Translations under genes and position numbers: made by a program | In this document: positions 1 through 5,261 of the stretch, in pieces | How the letters are laid out: each line of letters starts with the position of its first letter | Position numbering within the stretch: position 1 is the stretch's first letter | NCBI GenBank assembly: GCA_013003145.1 | Contig: JABDLH010000286.1 | Span: forward strand, 1-5,261 | Source: Flavobacteriaceae bacterium | GTDB lineage: Bacteria > Bacteroidota > Bacteroidia > Flavobacteriales > Flavobacteriaceae | DNA: 5,261 bases | Direction of reading: 5' to 3' | The notes under the pieces: model-generated | Told to the model about the DNA's origin: nothing | The model's input: only the letters and a program-made list of their open reading frames with translations | Databases searched by the model: none

Positions 1-11
1 AGAAGTATAAC

Positions 12-19
12 CAGCTTTG
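12..19 (+). promoter_or_regulatory. Possible -7 element ahead of the first small gene
   Basis: CAGCTTTG matches the Bacteroidota -7 consensus TAnnTTTG at all but its first base. It lies about 30 bases before the ATG at 50. The matching -33 TTG element would fall outside the window, so this is only a weak candidate. The rest of positions 1-49 shows no reading frame or structure I can assign. Confidence 0.2.
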
Positions 20-49
20 TTTCAGTAGGATTGAGAACCCCCACGAAAA

Positions 50-172
50 ATGAAAACAACTATCTTCCAATTTATATCCCAGCTCAGCAATTCCATGAGT
101 ATCGAATTTGTAAGCTTCCTGGCCATCATCGGTTATATTGCTGCTGTGATCCTGGTTATCTTATTTCGTTAG
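50..172 (+). CDS. Hypothetical 40-residue single-pass membrane peptide
   Basis: This short open frame starts at ATG 50, after an A-rich stretch (CGAAAA) typical of Bacteroidota starts, and ends at TAG 170-172. The product begins MKTTIFQFISQLSNSMSIEF. Residues about 21-39 are an uninterrupted hydrophobic helix (VSFLAIIGYIAAVILVILF), followed by a terminal Arg. One membrane-spanning segment is therefore predicted, with a short polar N-terminus. Codons look ordinary for the neighbourhood (ATC, CTG, GTA, GCT). I do not recognise a named family and assign no function. A second in-frame ATG at 95 (Met16) would give a 25-residue product that is almost all helix. It lies upstream of another small membrane-protein gene on the same strand. 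Chance open frames of this length are common, but the clean transmembrane pattern favours a real gene. Confidence 0.45.
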   Translation: MKTTIFQFISQLSNSMSIEFVSFLAIIGYIAAVILVILFR

Positions 173-366
173 AACACTTCTGAATGGTCTGGGAGAAATA
201 GTGCTTAAGAAGCATCTATTAGTTACCGTGCATTTTAGCTCTAAAGATTTCCCTACCCATACCTCGTTTACCACTTATCCGTTTTTCTGTACGCTTAAAC
301 AAATAAACCTCACTTACAGTAGGTTCTGGAACCGCCTTTGTTGTTATAGCTTTAAAACCTATAATT
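173..366 (+). other. Intergenic stretch between the two small genes
   Basis: These 194 AT-rich bases hold no convincing gene. A GTG-initiated open frame enters here at 201 and runs to 449, but its product is Phe/Tyr/Thr/Cys-rich with no domain character, and it overlaps the better-supported gene at 367 out of frame. A short perfect inverted repeat, GGTTC-TG-GAACC, lies at 322-333. No terminator hairpin is visible after the stop at 172. Confidence 0.5.
347..354 (+). promoter_or_regulatory. Possible -7 promoter element of the small membrane protein gene
   Basis: TAGCTTTA differs from the Bacteroidota -7 consensus TAnnTTTG only at its last base and lies 12 bases before the ATG at 367. About 20 bases upstream is TTC (324-326) in place of the usual TTG. 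That position falls inside the inverted repeat at 322-333, which could therefore be an operator. The match is imperfect and the call is tentative. Confidence 0.25.
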
Positions 367-537
367 ATGAAAACGATGTTACTTATCAAAGAGATTTATA
401 TCGAGGGATTCAGAAACCTGGGACATTTTTTATTGACCCATTATTTTAAATTCTTCGCTTGGTTCAGTTTTATTATGTACCTGGTTGCGGTATACGCTTT
501 TGTTTTTAGAGTCAGTACGGGTTTCGCTTTTGATTGA
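367..537 (+). CDS. Small membrane protein, DUF6747-like
   Basis: This 56-residue frame runs from ATG 367 to TGA 535-537. The N-terminus (MKTMLLIKEIYIEGFRNLGH) is an amphipathic, charged stretch. A hydrophobic segment rich in aromatic residues follows (about residues 27-48, KFFAWFSFIMYLVAVYAFVF), and the protein ends RVSTGFAFD. The pattern KEIY-EGFRNLG, then YFK-FAWF, then YAF-FR--TGFAFD resembles, from memory, a short protein widespread in Flavobacteriia and listed as DUF6747. I cannot confirm that by search. The likely topology is a cytoplasmic N-terminal helix plus one membrane span. Function is unknown. The start is set by the A/T-rich leader (CCTATAATTATG) and the strong N-terminal pattern; a second ATG (Met4) is three codons in. 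The next gene starts 105 bases downstream and is probably transcribed separately, though no terminator is visible between them. Confidence 0.75.
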   Translation: MKTMLLIKEIYIEGFRNLGHFLLTHYFKFFAWFSFIMYLVAVYAFVFRVSTGFAFD

Positions 538-642
538 TGCCAGGGGTCATAATGTTAAATTAATCCTAAGAGTTGTTTTTATAAAACCTCAGCCTATCGC
601 TTTCCGTAAGTGTGGGTGTAACAATAAAACAATTCTATCATT

Positions 643-1242
643 ATGAAACTCATCAACATTTTAAACAAAACTACTGTTCTCGCTCTATTTATGATCGGTA
701 GTACCCTGTCTGCTCAACAGGATAACATGAGCAACAGCATGGACATGAAAGAAGAAATGACCAAAATGGTCGGTGGTGCAGCGATGTATCCCAGTAAAGA
801 CATCGTTTCCAATGCCGTCAACTCCAAAGACCATACAACCCTTGTTGCGGCCGTGAAGGCAGCAGGTTTGGTAGAAACTTTACAAGGCCCCGGACCTTTT
901 ACGGTCTTTGCTCCTACCAATAAAGCTTTTGATAAACTACCGGAAGGTACTGTAGCTACTTTATTAGAGGCAGGGAATAAAGCAAAACTACAGGGAGTAC
1001 TTACTTACCATGTACTGGCAGGGAAATTCAGTGCAGCAGATATCGTCGCTGCTATAAAGAAAGGAATGGGTAAAGCTGAGTTCACCACGGTGAATGGTGG
1101 AAAAATCAGTGCTATGTTAAAAGGCAAGAATGTGATGCTTACAGACGCAAACGGGAACACTGCTAAAGTGACGATTGCCGATGTGAACCAATCAAACGGA
1201 GTCATCCACGTTGTAGATACGGTGGTACTTCCAGGAATGTAA
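643..1242 (+). CDS. Secreted fasciclin (FAS1) domain protein
   Basis: The 199-residue product has a signal peptide: residues 1-24, basic start KLINILNK, hydrophobic core TVLALFMIG, and predicted cleavage after SA, just before QQD. There is no lipobox Cys, so a soluble periplasmic or exported protein is expected. Residues 25-50 form a Met-rich linker with Met at 27-48 spaced among acidic and Lys residues (for example MSNSMDMKEEMTKM). One FAS1 domain fills residues about 52-198. It shows the H1 block GPFTVFAPTNKAFDKLP (84-100), the central Y122-H123 pair in LTYHVLAG, and the H2 block NGVIHVVDTVVLP (185-197). A single bacterial FAS1 domain of about 140 residues is normal length. FAS1 domains commonly act in adhesion or extracellular interactions; the ligand here is unknown. 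The ATG at 643 follows an A/T-rich leader (AACAATAAAACAATTCTATCATT). The gene is isolated: a strong terminator separates it from the polymerase operon, so no functional link to those genes is implied. Confidence 0.97.
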   Translation: MKLINILNKTTVLALFMIGSTLSAQQDNMSNSMDMKEEMTKMVGGAAMYPSKDIVSNAVNSKDHTTLVAAVKAAGLVETLQGPGPFTVFAPTNKAFDKLPEGTVATLLEAGNKAKLQGVLTYHVLAGKFSAADIVAAIKKGMGKAEFTTVNGGKISAMLKGKNVMLTDANGNTAKVTIADVNQSNGVIHVVDTVVLPGM

Positions 1243-1262
1243 TATTTTGTTTAGCGTAGTTT

Positions 1263-1299
1263 GAAGGCCCCCGGATTTGTTCCGGGGGCCTTCTTTTTT
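1263..1299 (+). terminator. Strong intrinsic terminator after the FAS1 gene
   Basis: A perfect 13-bp stem (GAAGGCCCCCGGA at 1263-1275 pairs with TCCGGGGGCCTTC at 1281-1293) closes a 5-base loop (TTTGT). It is followed at once by six T residues (1294-1299). It begins 20 bases after the FAS1 stop codon. Its very GC-rich stem in an AT-rich spacer makes it an efficient Rho-independent terminator. It should prevent read-through from the FAS1 gene into the polymerase genes. Confidence 0.95.
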
Positions 1300-1323
1300 G
1301 TGCTCACACAGCATAACTTTAAC

Positions 1324-1359
1324 ATGGAAATAATCCATAAAATTGGAAATATTCCATAA
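1324..1359 (+). promoter_or_regulatory. Two tandem quasi-palindromic operator-like sites
   Basis: Two 16-base copies, TGGAAATAATCCATAA (1325-1340) and TGGAAATATTCCATAA (1344-1359), differ at one base and have a 19-base period. Each is internally symmetrical. The first has arms ATGGA/TCCAT (1324-1338) around AATAA. The second has arms TGGAA/TTCCA (1344-1356) around ATA. They sit 25-60 bases before the dinB start, where a repressor would block transcription. A damage-responsive repressor (LexA/S24-type or other) is a reasonable guess, given that the controlled genes are translesion polymerases. No regulator gene is in the window, and I know of no established consensus to match. Confidence 0.6.
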
Positions 1360-1380
1360 TTTAGCTCTCCCATTTCTTTG
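1357..1380 (+). promoter_or_regulatory. Candidate -7 elements of the dinB-dnaE operon
   Basis: Two near matches to TAnnTTTG occur: TAATTTAG (1357-1364) and TTTCTTTG (1373-1380), each one base off the consensus. If the first is used, it overlaps the second palindrome and gives a leader of roughly 15 bases. If the second is used, transcription would begin at or very near the ATG at 1384, giving a leaderless or nearly leaderless mRNA. Neither has a well-placed upstream TTG, which would fit an intrinsically weak or regulated promoter. Which one is used cannot be decided from sequence. Confidence 0.3.
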
Positions 1381-1383
1381 GTT

Positions 1384-2598
1384 ATGCAAAAGACAATTTT
1401 ACATCTGGACCTGGATACCTTTTTTGTATCCGTAGAGCGATTGCTTCACAGCGAATTACGCAATAAGCCCTTGCTGGTGGGGGGCACCAGTGACCGGGGA
1501 GTAGTCGCCGCCTGCAGTTACGAGACCCGCGGTTTTGGAGTACACTCCGGGATGCCGATGAAAATGGCGCGGGAACTTTGTCCTGAGGCGGTAGTCATCA
1601 GGGGTAATGCCGGCACTTATACCAAACATTCAGAATTAGTGACGGAGATCATCCGGGAAAAAGTACCGCTTTTTGAAAAGTCGAGCATAGATGAATTTTA
1701 TGCCGATCTCTCCGGGATGGACCGGTTTTTTGGATGTTACCAATATGCCTCGGAACTCCGTAAAACCATTACTCGCGAAACGGGTCTGCCTATTTCATTT
1801 GGTCTCTCGGTCAATAAAGTGGTTTCTAAGGTGGCGACGAACGAAGCTAAACCCAACAACCAGCTTAAAATAGACCTGGGATATGAAAAACCTTTCCTGG
1901 CTCCTCTCTCGATCAAGAAGATTCCCATGGTAGGTGATAAAACCTACCAGACTCTGAGAAACCTTGGGATCCGACAGGTGAAGACCATACAGGAGATGCC
2001 GATGGATATTATGCAGCGGGTGCTGGGTGCTAATGGGGAGCTGATCTGGAAAAGGGCCAACGGGGTAGATCATAGTCCTGTGATCCCTTTCCACGAAAGG
2101 AAATCGATTTCCACCGAGCGTACCTTTGACAAAGACACCATTGATGTCGTTCGCCTTAAGGGAATACTGGTGGCGATGACAGAGAACCTGGCTTTCCAGT
2201 TGCGAAGGGGGGAGAAACTCACCGCCTGTATTTCGGTCAAGATCCGTTATTCAGATTTTAACACCTACTCCAAGCAGCTCAGGATTCCTTACACCAGTGC
2301 AGACCATATCCTTATCCCCAGGATACTGGAGCTATTTAATAACCTTTACAACAGGAGGTTATTGGTGAGGCTGGTGGGGATTCGTTTCAGTAACCTGGTT
2401 CCGGGAAATTACCAGATCAACCTGTTCGAGGATACGGAAGAGGCGCTGAACCTTTACGCAGCCATGGACAGGATCCGTGAACGTTTTGGAGATAAAAGCG
2501 TGTTACGTGCCGCCGGGATGGGAGCAAAAACCATCGGGAGAATGCAGAATCCTTTTAACGGGCAGCCTCCCGTTGTACTGGCACACCGAAAACAATAA
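1384..2598 (+). CDS. dinB: Y-family DNA polymerase (DNA polymerase IV type), catalytically intact
   Basis: This 404-residue error-prone polymerase inserts nucleotides opposite damaged template bases in the cytoplasm. The palm begins HLDLDTFFVSVE (7-18), giving metal ligand D9 and steric-gate F14. SSIDEFYADLSG (100-111) supplies D103 and E104. The finger signature SYETRGFGVHSGMP (45-58) and LSVNKVVSKVATNEAKP (141-157) are present. A thumb with a helix-hairpin-helix (about IPMVGDKTYQTLRNLGI, 180-196) and a little-finger domain (about 238-340) follow. QINLF (344-348) fits the beta-clamp-binding consensus. A C-terminal tail (MDRIRERFGDKSVLRAAG, 361-378) resembles the end of UmuC-type proteins. 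ATG 1384 is preferred because it aligns with family N-termini; an in-frame TTG at 1378 adds only two residues. The downstream dnaE-like gene starts 7 bases after the stop, so the two are almost certainly cotranscribed. Unlike ImuB of ImuA-ImuB-DnaE2 cassettes, no catalytic residue is missing. The tandem palindromes upstream probably regulate it. Confidence 0.97.
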   Translation: MQKTILHLDLDTFFVSVERLLHSELRNKPLLVGGTSDRGVVAACSYETRGFGVHSGMPMKMARELCPEAVVIRGNAGTYTKHSELVTEIIREKVPLFEKSSIDEFYADLSGMDRFFGCYQYASELRKTITRETGLPISFGLSVNKVVSKVATNEAKPNNQLKIDLGYEKPFLAPLSIKKIPMVGDKTYQTLRNLGIRQVKTIQEMPMDIMQRVLGANGELIWKRANGVDHSPVIPFHERKSISTERTFDKDTIDVVRLKGILVAMTENLAFQLRRGEKLTACISVKIRYSDFNTYSKQLRIPYTSADHILIPRILELFNNLYNRRLLVRLVGIRFSNLVPGNYQINLFEDTEEALNLYAAMDRIRERFGDKSVLRAAGMGAKTIGRMQNPFNGQPPVVLAHRKQ

Positions 2599-2605
2599 GC
2601 ATGCT

Positions 2606-5261
2606 ATGTACCTGAACTGCCATACATACTACAGCCTGCGCTACGGAACCTTTTCCGAACTGGACCTGTTGCGGCTGGCTGAGGAGAACCAGGTAACTCA
2701 AATGGTACTGACCGATATCAATAACACCTCGGCCGGACTTAATTTTATCAGGAAGGCGAAGGAGTTTGATATCCGCCCCTTACTGGGGATCGATTTCAGG
2801 AACGGGGTAGATCCTTGTTTTGTAGGGATTGCAAGAAATAATGAAGGATACCGGCAGTTAAATGATTTTTTATCGGCACAACTGCACGCAAGTAAACCCA
2901 TCCCATGGAGGGCGCCTGTTTTTCCTGATGCCTATGTAGTTTACCCATTTGAAAAAGTGGTGTTGAACGAGCAGTACGAATTCCGGGAAAATGAATTTAT
3001 CGGGATTTCGGTAAACGACCTGAGGCGACTGCCGTTTTCCCGGCTCAGGGAAGAGAAAGACAAACTCGTGGTTTTACAACCCGTCACTTTTCGTAATAAA
3101 CGAGATTTTAACGCGCATCGTCTCCTCAGGGCTATAGACAATAACGTGTTGCTCAGTAAGCTTCCCGGGGACGAGGTGGCGGATGAGAATGAAAAGATGT
3201 TTCCCATTGCCAACCTTGCTGCAGCTTTCTCTGAATTTCCTCATATCCTTGAAAACACCGACCGCTTAATGCGGTCGTGCAATATCCATTTTGATTTTTC
3301 CGAGGACAGGCAACCTCAGAACCAGCAGACTTACCTGGAATCGCGCGAAGCGGATGAAGCCCTGTTGGAAAGACTTTGCGAGGAAGGCCTGCCGTACCGT
3401 TACCCGGAAGCCGACAAGGTGGTAAGAGCCCGCTTAGAAAAAGAGATGGCGCTTATACGGGAAAAGGGGTTTGTCTCGTATTTCCTGATCAACTGGGATA
3501 TTATCAGCTATGCCAGGAAGCGCAATTTCTTCTATGTAGGGCGGGGGAGTGGGGCTAACAGCATCGTGGCCTACCTGTTGCGGATCACGGATGTGGATCC
3601 CATAGAACTCGACCTCTATTTTGAACGCTTTATCAACTTGTACCGGGTAAATCCCCCTGATTTTGATATCGATTTTTCCTGGCGGGACCGGGAAGAAATG
3701 ACCCGGTATATATTTGACCGTTTCAGGCATGTGGCGCTACTGGGAACCTATGTCACCTTTAAACAAAAGGGGATCATACGGGAGCTGGGGAAGGTATTCG
3801 GCTTGCCCAAAGCAGAGATCGATCTTCTCAGTGAAGGACGTTTTAATGCTTCGCAGCTGGATGAGATGTCGCAGCTAGTGCTAAAGTACGGTTCCCTTAT
3901 CATGGATATGCCCAATTACTTGAGTATCCATGCGGGCGGGATCCTGATCAGTGAAAAACCATTGCATTATTTTTCTGCTACCCATTTGCCTCCTAAAGGA
4001 TTTCCCACCACCCAATTTGATATGGTGATCGCAGAAGATGTGGGGCTCTATAAATTTGATATACTTGCCCAGAGGGGGCTGGCCAAGATCAAGGAAGCCC
4101 TGGAGATCGCCCGGCAGAATCAACCGGAAACGGCGCTGGAGGTAGACATACACGATATTAAGAGTTTTAAGCAGGACCCGGTCATCAATAAGCTCATAAA
4201 AACAGCCCAGTGTATGGGATGTTTTTATGTAGAGTCGCCTGCTATGCGGATGTTATTGAATAAGCTGGAAGTGGATACCTACCTGGGTTTGGTAGCGGCT
4301 AGTTCCATCATTCGTCCGGGCGTTGCTAAGAGCGGGATGATGCGCGAATATATACTGCGGCACAGGGATAAGGAGCGGGCACAGAAAGAGGCCCACCCGG
4401 TGATGCTGCAGATCATGCCGGAGACCTACGGGGTCATGGTTTACCAGGAGGATGTGATAAAAGTAGCGCATTATTTTGCGGGCCTGAGTCTTGGCGAATC
4501 TGATGTGTTGCGAAGGGGGATGAGCGGTAAATTCCGTTCCCGAGAAGAGTTCCAGAAAGTACAGGATAAGTTCCTTGAAAATTGCCGTAAGAAAGGATAT
4601 GATGAAGCGTTGATCCAGGAGATATGGAAGCAGGTTGCCAGTTTTGCCGGCTACGCCTTTGCCAAAGGACATTCCGCTTCCTATGCCGTGGAGAGTTATC
4701 AAAGTCTTTTTTTACGAGCGTATTACCCGTTGGAATATATGGTGGCAGTGCTCAATAACGGGGGAGGTTTTTACAGGCCGGAGTTCTACGTTCACGAGGC
4801 TAAGATGTTAGGGGCTACCGTACACGGCCCCTGTATCAATAAGAGCAGGGCAGGGGTCTGCATCTACGGAACCGAGATTTACCTAGGCTTTATCTACCTG
4901 AAGGACCTGGAATCTCGTGTGATGAGCCGGATCCTGGCAGCCCGTTCAGAGGAAGGTCCTTTTGGTTCTCTTGAAGATTTTTTGGACAGGGTGCCGATAT
5001 CTGTAGAGCAGCTGAGTATCTTGATCCGGATAGAAGCCTTCCGGTTTACAGGTAAGAACCAGCACGAACTCTTATGGCAGGCCCATCTATTCCTTTCTAA
5101 AGGACCTTTGCCGGAACACCCTAAGTTGTTCCCACCCAGGCAGCGGGATTTCCGTATACCTGATTTACACACCACTGCACCGGAGTTAGCCTTTACCCAG
5201 TTAGAATTGCTGGGTTTCTGCCTGTGCAGTCCTTTTTCACTTTTAAAGGATGTGCCCAAAA
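2606..5261 (+). CDS. DnaE2/ImuC-like error-prone DNA polymerase III alpha subunit (3' end beyond window)
   Basis: The frame stays open for 885 codons to the window edge, so the gene is partial at its 3' end. It is a C-family replicative-type polymerase. The N-terminal PHP domain (about 1-185) is short and degenerate: NCH (4-6) replaces the usual HxH, TDI (36-38) replaces TDH, and GID (61-63) replaces GCE, while H171 remains. The polymerase core is intact: GRGSGANS (312-319), PDFDIDF (351-357, catalytic D354 and D356), IHAGGILIS, and KFDIL with third catalytic D485. The fingers follow with GLSLGESDVLRRGMSGK (626-642) and GYAFAKGHSASYA (682-694). An HhH-type region lies after about residue 775. 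The reduced PHP, pairing with dinB, and overall resemblance indicate the damage-tolerance class rather than the main replicase; such proteins are usually about 1000 residues, so roughly 100 residues are missing. ATG 2606 is the start: the ATG at 2601 is out of frame and stops after four codons. Confidence 0.95.
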   Translation, partial: MYLNCHTYYSLRYGTFSELDLLRLAEENQVTQMVLTDINNTSAGLNFIRKAKEFDIRPLLGIDFRNGVDPCFVGIARNNEGYRQLNDFLSAQLHASKPIPWRAPVFPDAYVVYPFEKVVLNEQYEFRENEFIGISVNDLRRLPFSRLREEKDKLVVLQPVTFRNKRDFNAHRLLRAIDNNVLLSKLPGDEVADENEKMFPIANLAAAFSEFPHILENTDRLMRSCNIHFDFSEDRQPQNQQTYLESREADEALLERLCEEGLPYRYPEADKVVRARLEKEMALIREKGFVSYFLINWDIISYARKRNFFYVGRGSGANSIVAYLLRITDVDPIELDLYFERFINLYRVNPPDFDIDFSWRDREEMTRYIFDRFRHVALLGTYVTFKQKGIIRELGKVFGLPKAEIDLLSEGRFNASQLDEMSQLVLKYGSLIMDMPNYLSIHAGGILISEKPLHYFSATHLPPKGFPTTQFDMVIAEDVGLYKFDILAQRGLAKIKEALEIARQNQPETALEVDIHDIKSFKQDPVINKLIKTAQCMGCFYVESPAMRMLLNKLEVDTYLGLVAASSIIRPGVAKSGMMREYILRHRDKERAQKEAHPVMLQIMPETYGVMVYQEDVIKVAHYFAGLSLGESDVLRRGMSGKFRSREEFQKVQDKFLENCRKKGYDEALIQEIWKQVASFAGYAFAKGHSASYAVESYQSLFLRAYYPLEYMVAVLNNGGGFYRPEFYVHEAKMLGATVHGPCINKSRAGVCIYGTEIYLGFIYLKDLESRVMSRILAARSEEGPFGSLEDFLDRVPISVEQLSILIRIEAFRFTGKNQHELLWQAHLFLSKGPLPEHPKLFPPRQRDFRIPDLHTTAPELAFTQLELLGFCLCSPFSLLKDVPK

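Noticed and set aside
201..449. 82-codon GTG-initiated open frame on the + strand
   Set aside because: Composition is unlike a real protein (rich in Phe, Tyr, Thr and Cys, no domain or signal), and it overlaps the better-supported 367-537 gene in another frame.
575..587. GTTTT-TAT-AAAAC inverted repeat as a terminator or operator upstream of the FAS1 gene
   Set aside because: It is a short, pure A/T-type palindrome with no GC stem and no T-tract; expected by chance in AT-rich spacer DNA.
4253..4702. 149-codon open frame on the - strand
   Set aside because: It lies wholly antisense to the conserved fingers region of the DnaE-like gene and its product has no recognisable features; it is a shadow frame.
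5198..5212. QLELL in the DnaE-like protein as a beta-clamp-binding motif
   Set aside because: It coincides with the conserved E-ELLGF-type segment found in DnaE proteins generally, upstream of where their clamp motif lies, so the similarity is probably fortuitous.
4894..5259. 121-codon open frame on the - strand
   Set aside because: Antisense to the well-aligned C-terminal part of the DnaE-like gene; low-complexity Ser/Arg-rich translation typical of a shadow frame.
2606..5261. Possible frameshift or pseudogene in the DnaE-like gene
   Set aside because: Reading the frame line by line shows no stop from 2606 to the window end, and all conserved motifs fall in the same frame in the expected order.

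Overview
The window looks like chromosomal DNA from a member of the Bacteroidota, most likely a flavobacterium. Evidence for this: AT-rich intergenic stretches with no clear Shine-Dalgarno sequences, A-rich leaders before start codons, a short membrane protein resembling one common in Flavobacteriia (DUF6747-like), and a Y-family polymerase gene paired with a short DnaE-like gene. Genus cannot be fixed from the sequence alone.

Layout, all on the + strand. Positions 1-642 hold two very short genes that ordinary length cut-offs would miss: a 40-residue single-helix membrane peptide (50-172) and a 56-residue membrane protein (367-537), separated by AT-rich DNA. Next is a secreted FAS1 (fasciclin) domain protein (643-1242), closed by a perfect 13-bp-stem intrinsic terminator (1263-1299). 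A short regulatory interval (1300-1383) carries two tandem, nearly identical quasi-palindromes. These precede a two-gene unit: a catalytically intact Y-family DNA polymerase (dinB type, 1384-2598) and, 7 bases later, a C-family polymerase related to DnaE2/ImuC (2606 to the window end, 885 codons visible, no stop reached).

The two polymerases very probably form one translesion-synthesis (mutasome-like) operon. The Y-family enzyme keeps all its acidic catalytic residues and has a beta-clamp-binding-like motif. The DnaE-like enzyme keeps its three catalytic aspartates but has a shortened, metal-ligand-poor PHP domain, consistent with a non-proofreading, damage-induced polymerase. No imuA gene and no LexA-like repressor gene lies next to the unit, so its control probably acts in trans through the tandem palindromes. 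The terminator insulates this operon from the FAS1 gene. The most notable items are the paired operator-like repeats, the organisation of the polymerase pair, and the small membrane-protein genes.
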